Positions 1 through 5,403 of a stretch of 6,496 bases of DNA are shown here, one piece after another (the first letter of the stretch is position 1; every line of letters starts with the position of its first letter). The DNA is from Bacteroidota bacterium (GTDB lineage Bacteria; Bacteroidota; Bacteroidia; Chitinophagales; Chitinophagaceae): assembly GCA_023390215.1 (NCBI GenBank), contig JAEWDG010000291.1:1-6496 (forward strand), read 5' to 3'. The notes under the pieces are model-generated. The model saw only the letters and a list, made by a program, of their open reading frames with translations. It made no database searches and was not told the origin of the DNA. Made by a program: the position numbers and the translations under genes.

Positions 1-305
1 AAGCAATAGGTAAAAACCTCGATGCGGGAAAAGAGGCAACGGCCGACGGAAAGACCCTGTTACATGATTACATCACCGTGGAAGAACTGCGCGCCTGTAC
101 AACCTGTAATGCCTGCGTGGAAGAATGTCCGGTTAGTATCAACCCACTCGAAATCATACTAGAACTGCGCCGTAGTTTGGTGATGGAAGAAAGCAATGCG
201 CCCGCAGAATGGAACGCAATGTTCGGGAATATTGAAAATAATTTCGCACCATGGAAATTAAGCCCCGACGAAAGGGATAAATGGGCTACTGAGATGCAGG
301 GTTAA
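1..305 (+). CDS. (Fe-S)-binding protein, 4Fe-4S ferredoxin-type, C-terminal part (5' truncated)
   Basis: The reading frame is open from the first full codon (base 3) to TAA at 303-305, so the gene begins outside the window and about 100 C-terminal residues are visible. The segment ACTTCNACVEECPVSINP gives the C-x2-C-x2-C-x3-CP signature of one [4Fe-4S] cluster, as in the iron-sulfur subunits of the heterodisulfide-reductase / glycolate-oxidase / GlpC type. These proteins pass electrons between a flavin or quinone partner and a CCG-domain subunit. The GTG at 78 is an internal valine and not a start, because clear homologous-looking sequence (…GKTLLHDYIT…) lies before it in frame. In Bacteroidetes I recall such a protein being followed by a separate CCG-domain subunit. 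Here the next gene is a convergent transporter, so that partner must be upstream or elsewhere. Family-level call is good; the exact enzyme is not determinable from this fragment. Confidence 0.85.
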   Translation, partial: AIGKNLDAGKEATADGKTLLHDYITVEELRACTTCNACVEECPVSINPLEIILELRRSLVMEESNAPAEWNAMFGNIENNFAPWKLSPDERDKWATEMQG

Positions 306-997
306 TTTTCGATCTCCGGTAGTTTAACCTGGTCTTCTTCCAGTTGCTGGAACTTGTCGATCGCATCTTTATGTGTAAGTATTTTATATAATTGAATGAG
401 CGCCGTAATTGTGAAAATCCCGCCAATTACCCAGTTCAGGTATGCCTCACTGTTAGCAATTTTCTGAACAACCCATTTTCCGCCAAAAATAAAAACACAA
501 TTACCTGCCAGGGTTCCTAAGCCTATTCCAAAGATGTAGGTGTTATACTGGTTTTTTTTGGGCTCGAGAATATTCTTACTGAACAACACGGTACTCCACC
601 CAAACCAAAAAGGAATCTGAACCGGATTTATGGCACACATGAATGCTCCCAGCAGGAAACGGTTCATTTGGTTCTGCAGAATCACGTTCTTCGCATCCCC
701 ACCATTCCGGATAGCCGCGATAAAACTTCCTACAGCCAGCGCCAGCACAATTCCCAGCGTAATCCATTCCATCATTTTCATAAGCTTACCCTGCTTTCTC
801 ACCCAATCAATACCTACAAGCGATATACGCACGTAGATCATTTCCACCAGCAGGGAACCAAAGGAAAACAGCAAGGCATTATGGATAGATTCCTGGATAC
901 CAATCTGCATGGCAGCGATATTCAAAGTACCGAGGGGAAGGGAGCCAAGAAAACTAATGATCATGCCCCACAAGAACACTTTCAACAGTTTGATCAT
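302..997 (-). CDS. LysE-family (RhtB/LysE superfamily) membrane transporter
   Basis: A 231-residue integral membrane protein with about six hydrophobic segments, at roughly residues 5-30, 40-62, 76-97, 114-138, 149-172 and 185-206, ending in a charged cytoplasmic-looking tail. The first segment contains GSLPLGTLNIAAMQ, which occupies the place of the PGP-x-N-type motif of LysE/RhtB exporters. The fourth contains NPVQIPFWFGW, like the Asn-Pro motif of that superfamily. Family members export amino acids or other small molecules; the substrate cannot be read here. I chose the ATG at 997 over the TTG at 1003, which adds only Met-Ser. No Shine-Dalgarno sequence is visible. The gene starts 22 bp after the yceI-like gene on the same strand, so the two are probably co-transcribed. 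Its stop codon overlaps the Fe-S gene stop within TTAA (302-305). An A8/T8 run (552-559) encodes Lys residues and leaves the frame intact. Confidence 0.75.
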   Translation of the reverse strand: MIKLLKVFLWGMIISFLGSLPLGTLNIAAMQIGIQESIHNALLFSFGSLLVEMIYVRISLVGIDWVRKQGKLMKMMEWITLGIVLALAVGSFIAAIRNGGDAKNVILQNQMNRFLLGAFMCAINPVQIPFWFGWSTVLFSKNILEPKKNQYNTYIFGIGLGTLAGNCVFIFGGKWVVQKIANSEAYLNWVIGGIFTITALIQLYKILTHKDAIDKFQQLEEDQVKLPEIEN

Positions 998-1019
998 GCT
1001 CAAAGATAAAAGATGAAAT

Positions 1020-1559
1020 TCAGCGAGCGAGAATATTCAGAGATACATTTACATAATCCGACATTGAGATACTGTCTCCGCCTAACCCAAAATCCCTCCT
1101 GTTTATCTGGAAGTCGCCAGAATACATTGTGCCGTTGTCTTTTTTAGTCACCGTGAAAAAAAAACTCAGCGGTTTCGTCACGCCCTTAATTGTAAGATCT
1201 CCATTGAACTGGTATGTGTCTTTCTTATTGGTATTTTTAAACCCCGTGCTCACCATTTTTATGGTAGGGTAAGTTTGTACATCAAAAAAATCCGATTTTT
1301 TTAAATGACTGTCGCGGGAAGAATTGTCCGTATCGATCGTTGAGGTGTTTACCGTCGCCTCCATGTGAGAGGAATTTAGTTTGGCGGGATCGAATGCAAT
1401 TGTGGCTGCAAGTCCTGATAGATCACCTCCCGTTTTTAAACCAAAATTGCGGATAACAAAATGTACAGAACTTCCCTCATCGCCGGCTTTCTGAACAGTC
1501 TGCGCACTGCTGATAACATTCAGAATACAAATGCCAGCTATGAAGACCAGATGTTTCAT
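1020..1559 (-). CDS. YceI-family lipid/polyisoprenoid-binding protein, secreted
   Basis: A 179-residue protein with an apparent signal peptide (MKHLVFIAGICILNVISSA, cleavage probably near residue 19-20) followed by a single YceI domain. Family hallmarks are present in order: SVHFVIRNFGLKT (31-43), SRDSHLKKSDFFDV with the following YPTI (81-100), GDLTIKGVTKPL (120-131) and INRRDFGLGG…MSDYVNV (152-173). YceI proteins form a lipocalin-like beta-barrel; a Thermus homologue was crystallised with a polyprenyl diphosphate-type ligand, and E. coli YceI is periplasmic. Length is normal for the family and the domain looks complete. The ATG at 1559 lies 75 bp from the divergent UbiA prenyltransferase gene, and the LysE transporter follows on the same strand. 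The domain call is secure. A role in binding the product of the neighbouring prenyltransferase/polyketide operon is inference from position and family ligand. Confidence 0.93.
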   Translation of the reverse strand: MKHLVFIAGICILNVISSAQTVQKAGDEGSSVHFVIRNFGLKTGGDLSGLAATIAFDPAKLNSSHMEATVNTSTIDTDNSSRDSHLKKSDFFDVQTYPTIKMVSTGFKNTNKKDTYQFNGDLTIKGVTKPLSFFFTVTKKDNGTMYSGDFQINRRDFGLGGDSISMSDYVNVSLNILAR

Positions 1560-1634
1560 TTTCGCGGAGAATATGCCAAATTACAATATATTGAAGTCTA
1601 ACCCTTTAAATAAGTCAGGAGATTATTATCCATA
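1560..1634. promoter_or_regulatory. Divergent promoter region between yceI-like gene and UbiA/PKS operon
   Basis: These 75 bp are the only place from which both the minus-strand yceI-like/LysE unit and the plus-strand four-gene operon could start. At 1584-1593 lies the perfect 10-bp palindrome CAATATATTG, which presents TATATTG on both strands, one T short of the Bacteroidetes -7 consensus TAnnTTTG. On the minus strand TAATTTGG (complement of 1576-1583) is also one mismatch away. No convincing -33 TTTG is seen on either strand, so exact promoters are not assigned. The palindrome may be a symmetric pair of -7 elements or a small operator. Confidence 0.4.
1617..1621 (+). promoter_or_regulatory. 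Shine-Dalgarno-like AGGAG before the UbiA gene
   Basis: AGGAG lies 13 bases before the ATG at 1635, longer than usual spacing but the only purine-rich ribosome-binding-like site in front of any start in the window. It supports 1635 as the start of the first gene of the operon; the three following genes have no such site and overlap their predecessors. Confidence 0.4.
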
Positions 1635-2477
1635 ATGTTAAAAAAATCCACCATAAGGCTGCTGCGTTTTCATTTTTCGTTCTTCCTGATGCCTGTATTT
1701 TGGTTTGCGCTCAGCCAAACAAAAATAATCGATGTTACCCACGCGGTATTGAGTTTCATCATTCTTCATTTGCTGGTTTATCCTGCAAGCAACGGGTATA
1801 ATTCATATATGGACCGTGATACAACCAGCATCGGTGGACTGGAGCATCCTGATCAGCCAACCCGGCAACTTTTTTATGTGACGCTCGTCATGGACCTGTT
1901 AGCCATCGCGGCCTCTTTTTTCATCAGTTATATATTCGTACTCGGGATCCTGTTCTACATTCTCGCTTCGAGAGCTTATAGCTGGCGTAAGATCCGTTTA
2001 AAAAAATATCCCGTTCCCGGATACCTCACGGTGATCATTTGCCAGGGCGGACTTATTTTTTTCCTGGTCAAGCATGCGGTTTCAACAGTTCCGGTATCCA
2101 CGGTGCCCCTTACTGGCATGATTACTGCCTGTTTCCTGATCGGAGGCTTTTACCCGTTGACACAAATTTACCAGCATGAGGCAGACCGGGCAGATGGTGT
2201 AACTACCCTAAGTTATGTACTGGGTTATAAAGGAACGTTTATATTTTGCGCGATAGTTTACAGCGCCGCTATGGTATGCCTGTACAGTCTTATCCCTTTG
2301 CAAAAATTTATCGCTGTCCAGTTTTTTCTGTTGCCGGTAACTGGTTATTTCCTTTACTGGATGTCGCGGGTTTTCAGATCATCTTCTGCAGCCAATTTTA
2401 AAAATACGATGATGATGAATCTCATCGCAACCATCTGCAGCAATATTGCGTTTATTTACTTGTTTTATACCCTTTGA
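1635..2477 (+). CDS. UbiA-family membrane prenyltransferase
   Basis: A 280-residue polytopic membrane protein with about eight or nine hydrophobic segments, matching the nine-helix UbiA fold in length. The first Mg-diphosphate motif is N53-G-Y-N56-S-Y-M-D60-R-D62, aligning N56 and D60 with the N-D-x-x-D of UbiA but with Ser57 in place of the adjacent Asp. The second is QIYQHEADRADGVTTL (177-191), with E182, D184 and D187 as the acidic ligands, followed by a Gly-Thr-type turn. UbiA enzymes transfer a prenyl group from a prenyl diphosphate to an acceptor, usually aromatic, within the membrane. As first gene of an operon with a type III PKS, its likely acceptor is the polyketide-derived phenol; this is inference. 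The ATG at 1635 has AGGAG upstream. The motifs look like a Bacteroidetes subgroup of UbiA that I recall (NSY-[FM]-D-[KR]-D), so the acceptor may differ from UbiA/MenA substrates. Confidence 0.85.
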   Translation: MLKKSTIRLLRFHFSFFLMPVFWFALSQTKIIDVTHAVLSFIILHLLVYPASNGYNSYMDRDTTSIGGLEHPDQPTRQLFYVTLVMDLLAIAASFFISYIFVLGILFYILASRAYSWRKIRLKKYPVPGYLTVIICQGGLIFFLVKHAVSTVPVSTVPLTGMITACFLIGGFYPLTQIYQHEADRADGVTTLSYVLGYKGTFIFCAIVYSAAMVCLYSLIPLQKFIAVQFFLLPVTGYFLYWMSRVFRSSSAANFKNTMMMNLIATICSNIAFIYLFYTL

Positions 2478-3577
2478 GTTTGAGTAAGATAACATCAATA
2501 GCAACCGGAGTTCCGGCATTTGAACATTCACAGGAAAACCTCTGCAGGTTTGCGGAACAGGTTTATTGTAAAGACGAAAGCGATAAACGGAAAATGCGCT
2601 TCCTGTATAAACACAGCGACATTGATAAGAGATATTCAGTGATCCCTGATTTCAGCGCAAAACCCGGAGAGCGGAAATTATTCCCTGAATCTGTAGATCT
2701 GGAACCATTTCCTTTACTGGAAGAAAGGATGCGTGTGTACGATTCCGCGGCAGGTAAACTTGCCTCGGAAACTGTGTTGAAATGTATCGAAGGAAAAATA
2801 GACCTTTCTAAAATCACACACCTGATCACGGTCAGTTGTACGGGTATGAGCGCACCCGGGCTTGATCTCCAGGTAATGGAAGCACTTCAACTGCCCGGAA
2901 CCACAGTGCGCACTTCGGTGAATTTCATGGGCTGCTATGCCGCAATCCATGGATTAAAACTGGCTGATGCATTTTGTAAAAGCGATCCAAAAGCGAATGT
3001 CGTAGTGGTGTGCCTCGAATTCTGTACCCTGCATTTCCAGAAAGAAGCAACCATTGATAACCTGACTTCTTCAGTGTTGTTTGCGGATGGTTGTGCTGCG
3101 GCCCTTGTTCAATCTGATACAATTGAAAAGGGAATTTCCATCGATCAGTTTTATGCTGATGTAGCTTTCAAAGGAAAGAAGGATATGGCCTGGCAGATGG
3201 CTTCTACCGGATTTCAAATGACGCTGACCGGTTATGTTCCCGATCTCATAAAAGAAGATTTTAAAAGCTTTGTTCAAAAAGCACTTCAGCATTCCCATAA
3301 AAATATTGAAGATGTTGATGAATGGTGTATTCATCCCGGCGGGAAGAAAATCCTGGAAAGTATTGCCAGCAGCCTCGGAATTTCCAGAGAAAACCTTTGC
3401 AACTCGTTTGAAGTACTGCGACAGTATGGGAACATGAGCTCCCCCACTATACTCTTCGTTTTGAAAGATATCATGCACAGGCTTTCCTTAACTCCATCTT
3501 CTAATAAACAACTGGTTTTCGCCGCGGCATTTGGTCCGGGCCTTACCATGGAAACCTTTACCGGATACTATGCCTGA
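2474..3577 (+). CDS. Type III polyketide synthase (chalcone/stilbene synthase-like)
   Basis: A 367-residue protein of normal length for a homodimeric type III PKS. The catalytic triad is complete: Cys154 in VNFMGCYAAIHG, His287 in CIHPGG and Asn320 in YGNMSSPT; the C-terminal AFGPGLTMET (352-361) matches the GFGPG loop. The N-terminal half shows SCTGMSAPGLD (121-131), also typical. These enzymes load an acyl-CoA (or acyl-ACP) starter on Cys, extend it with malonyl-CoA and cyclise to resorcinols, pyrones or similar rings. Starter and chain length cannot be read, but the bacterial context favours a fatty-acyl starter. The start is a TTG: either 2474, overlapping the UbiA stop as TTGA, or 2480, two codons later; no ATG occurs before residue 41, which is too late. 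No Shine-Dalgarno site is present, so translation is probably coupled to UbiA. Identification is very secure; the product is inferred. Confidence 0.95.
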   Translation: MSLSKITSIATGVPAFEHSQENLCRFAEQVYCKDESDKRKMRFLYKHSDIDKRYSVIPDFSAKPGERKLFPESVDLEPFPLLEERMRVYDSAAGKLASETVLKCIEGKIDLSKITHLITVSCTGMSAPGLDLQVMEALQLPGTTVRTSVNFMGCYAAIHGLKLADAFCKSDPKANVVVVCLEFCTLHFQKEATIDNLTSSVLFADGCAAALVQSDTIEKGISIDQFYADVAFKGKKDMAWQMASTGFQMTLTGYVPDLIKEDFKSFVQKALQHSHKNIEDVDEWCIHPGGKKILESIASSLGISRENLCNSFEVLRQYGNMSSPTILFVLKDIMHRLSLTPSSNKQLVFAAAFGPGLTMETFTGYYA

Positions 3578-4280
3578 TCTGAGAAAAAGATCATACGAAA
3601 AAGAATTACTTGACCGCGACGATATTCCTTTCTCTGACATAAAAAGGAATATGAAAGAACTCAATACGGTAAATAGTTTATTAGGCGGACATGCAATTAC
3701 CATTGAAGGCATCAGACGATTAACAGAACGCTCCGGAAAAACAAATTTTCATGTTTGCGAGATCGGCTGTGGAGGCGGCGATAACTTATTTGCCATTCAC
3801 AAATGGGCGCGCAGGCATAAAATAGATATCCGCTTTACAGGTATTGACATCAAAGCTGCCTGTATCGAATATGCGAAAGAGCAATATCCTCTGTTGCCCG
3901 CTAAATGGATCATTTCTGATTATGCTGAAGCTGAGTTTTATGAAAAGCCTGATATAATTTTCTCTTCTCTTTTTTGTCATCATTTTCCGGAGAAAGAACT
4001 GCAATTTATGTTCAGGTGGAAGGCCGAAAATTCCAGGCTCGGATTTTTTATCAACGATCTGGAACGAAACAGATTTGCCTATCATGCGATCCGCATCCTC
4101 ACGCAAATCGTCTCAAGGTCCTACCTGGTAAAAAATGATGCGCCGCTTTCCGTTGCCAGGGGATTTCACAAAGATGAATTATCCGGCCTTATCCGCGCTG
4201 CGGGTTTAAAGCCGGTTCCGGTGCTCTGGCGCTGGGCTTTTCGTTATCTTGTTATATACAGACATGAACAGTTCAGCTAA
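3570..4280 (+). CDS. Class I SAM-dependent methyltransferase
   Basis: A 236-residue protein when started at ATG 3570. The Rossmann-fold motif I is CEIGCGGGDN (63-72), the acidic residue ending strand beta-2 is D93 (TGID), and SDY (116-118) marks the next loop. FSSLFCHHF (131-139) occupies the motif-IV strand. The C-terminal half has INDLERNRFAYHAIRI (161-176) and DAPLSVARGF (190-199), which I recall from small-molecule methyltransferases sitting beside FAD oxidoreductases. An upstream TTG at 3531 would add 13 residues, but that stretch is the PKS C-terminus read in another frame; ATG 3570 gives an 8-bp overlap and a natural N-terminus (MPDLRKRSYEKEL). Likely role is O- or C-methylation of the polyketide ring. 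Unlike S. griseus SrsB, which I recall as a membrane-type methyltransferase, this one looks soluble. Confidence 0.88.
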   Translation: MPDLRKRSYEKELLDRDDIPFSDIKRNMKELNTVNSLLGGHAITIEGIRRLTERSGKTNFHVCEIGCGGGDNLFAIHKWARRHKIDIRFTGIDIKAACIEYAKEQYPLLPAKWIISDYAEAEFYEKPDIIFSSLFCHHFPEKELQFMFRWKAENSRLGFFINDLERNRFAYHAIRILTQIVSRSYLVKNDAPLSVARGFHKDELSGLIRAAGLKPVPVLWRWAFRYLVIYRHEQFS

Positions 4281-5403
4281 TTACGATTGTGCCATCGTCG
4301 GAGGTGGATTGGGCGGCCTCTGCCTTTCCATTCAACTTGCAAAAGCAGGTTTCGCGGTTATATTATTTGAAAAAGAAAAATATCCATTTCATAAAGTTTG
4401 CGGAGAATACATCAGCAATGAATCCACCGGCTTTTTACAGGGTCTCGGCGTCCCGCTTTCTCAACTTTCTCTGCCACAGATTAATCAGTTAACCCTTAGT
4501 TCCCCTTCAGGATTTACATTAACCGCTTCATTGCGAACCGGCGGTTTTGGAGTTAGCAGATATCTGCTCGATCATACATTGGCCAGCCTCGCACGTTCCG
4601 CAGGTGTGCGGGTGATGGAAGAAACAAAAGTGGAGGCTGTTGAATTTACCGGAGATCATTTTATCATAGTGGCTGAAGGCGAAAAATATGCAGCAAAAAT
4701 AGCTGTGGGAAGTTTTGGAAAACGGAGCAACCTGGATGTAAAGTGGAACCGGCCTTTTATCCATAAAACAAAAAACAGCCTGAATAATTATATCGCCGTA
4801 AAATATCATATTCAGGCAGATGTTACGCAGAATAATATCAGTCTCCATAATTTCGAAAACGGATACTGCGGCATATCAAGAATTGAAAATGGGAAAACTT
4901 GCCTGTGTTATCTAACGACGGCCGACAATCTGAAAAGATCCGGTAATTCCATTTCCAAAATGGAAGCGGAAATACTAAGTGTTAACCCTCATCTGAAAAA
5001 ACTCTTCAGTTCGGCGGAAAGAATCTACAGCAGTCCGCTCACGATTTCGCAAATATCATTCGATAAAAAATCCTGTTTTGAAGATCATGTACTTATGTTA
5101 GGCGATGCCGCGGGTATGATCACTCCCCTTTGCGGGAACGGAATGAGTATGGCCATGCATGCAAGTAAAATTGCCGCAGCGGAGATCTCTTTGTTCCTGG
5201 AAGGAAAGTCGGACAGAAGAAAAATGGAAGAACGGTACAGTAAGATCTGGAGGTCCACTTTCAGTAAACGGTTAAAAATGGGAAGAACCATTCAGCGTTT
5301 CTTCGGTAAGTCGTCTTCAACGGAAATCTTTATTAAAACAATGTCGAAACTGCCATGGCTAACACAAAGGGTTATCCGAAGTACACACGGCAAACCATTT
5401 TAA
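4264..5403 (+). CDS. FAD-dependent oxidoreductase, geranylgeranyl reductase / aromatic hydroxylase type
   Basis: A 379-residue flavoprotein from ATG 4264, overlapping the methyltransferase by 17 bp (an in-frame TTG at 4249 adds only five residues). FAD motifs are in order: the dinucleotide-binding AIVGGGLGGLCLS (10-22) with E36 ending strand beta-2, KYPFHKVCGEYIS (39-51) as in geranylgeranyl reductases, SRYLLD (98-103) and LGDAAGMITPLCGNGMSMAM (279-298), the GD-motif that holds the FAD ribityl chain. Length fits the family. This superfamily includes prenyl-chain reductases (ChlP/BchP and archaeal GGR) and flavin monooxygenases. Two roles fit the operon: ring hydroxylation to a quinone, as SrsC does in S. 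griseus, or reduction of the prenyl chain added by the UbiA enzyme. The KxCG motif leans to the reductase side, but such motifs also occur in hydroxylases and halogenases. The stop codon overlaps that of the convergent ATP-grasp gene. Confidence 0.9.
   Translation: MNSSANYDCAIVGGGLGGLCLSIQLAKAGFAVILFEKEKYPFHKVCGEYISNESTGFLQGLGVPLSQLSLPQINQLTLSSPSGFTLTASLRTGGFGVSRYLLDHTLASLARSAGVRVMEETKVEAVEFTGDHFIIVAEGEKYAAKIAVGSFGKRSNLDVKWNRPFIHKTKNSLNNYIAVKYHIQADVTQNNISLHNFENGYCGISRIENGKTCLCYLTTADNLKRSGNSISKMEAEILSVNPHLKKLFSSAERIYSSPLTISQISFDKKSCFEDHVLMLGDAAGMITPLCGNGMSMAMHASKIAAAEISLFLEGKSDRRKMEERYSKIWRSTFSKRLKMGRTIQRFFGKSSSTEIFIKTMSKLPWLTQRVIRSTHGKPF

Larger units (their letters stand above)
1635..5403 (+). 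other. Predicted four-gene biosynthetic operon: UbiA, type III PKS, methyltransferase, FAD oxidoreductase
   Basis: The four genes are on one strand and each overlaps the next: 4 bp (TTGA at 2474-2477), 8 bp (3570-3577) and 17 bp (4264-4280). There is no room for internal promoters or terminators outside coding sequence, so one transcript with coupled translation is likely. The family set (polyketide ring maker, methyltransferase, flavoprotein, membrane prenyltransferase) is coherent for a prenylated phenolic or quinone lipid. Type III PKS, methyltransferase and flavoprotein parallel SrsA, SrsB and SrsC of Streptomyces griseus. No prenyl diphosphate synthase, acyl-CoA ligase or acyl carrier protein lies in the window, so these precursors must come from elsewhere. 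Confidence 0.8.

Noticed and set aside
291..316. GAGAT…ATCTC inverted repeat around the first convergent stop codons, considered as a terminator
   Set aside because: Only a 5-bp stem with a 16-base loop and no strong T run; too weak to call.
1001..1008. TATCTTTG on the minus strand, 3 bases before the LysE ATG, matching a -7 box
   Set aside because: No -33 element is visible, it would give an almost leaderless transcript, and co-transcription from the yceI-like gene is simpler.
668..1009. 113-residue plus-strand open frame opposite the LysE gene
   Set aside because: It lies wholly antisense to a convincing membrane protein; the translation is His/Gln-rich with no recognisable domain.
1156..1164. 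A9 homopolymer in the yceI-like gene (and an 8-base run at 552-559 in the LysE gene), possible phase-variation tracts
   Set aside because: They encode Phe-Phe-Phe and Lys-Lys in intact frames. Without population data there is no sign of switching.
1284..1302. Perfect inverted repeat AAAAAAATC-C-GATTTTTTT
   Set aside because: It encodes the conserved YceI residues KKSDFF, so the symmetry follows from Lys-Lys and Phe-Phe codons; it is not a terminator position.
3071..3478. 135-residue minus-strand open frame within the type III PKS gene
   Set aside because: Antisense shadow of a gene with a complete catalytic triad; no family features of its own.
3531..3569. TTG start giving a 13-residue longer methyltransferase
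   Set aside because: The extra residues are the PKS GFGPG-loop region read in another frame; ATG 3570 is the natural start.
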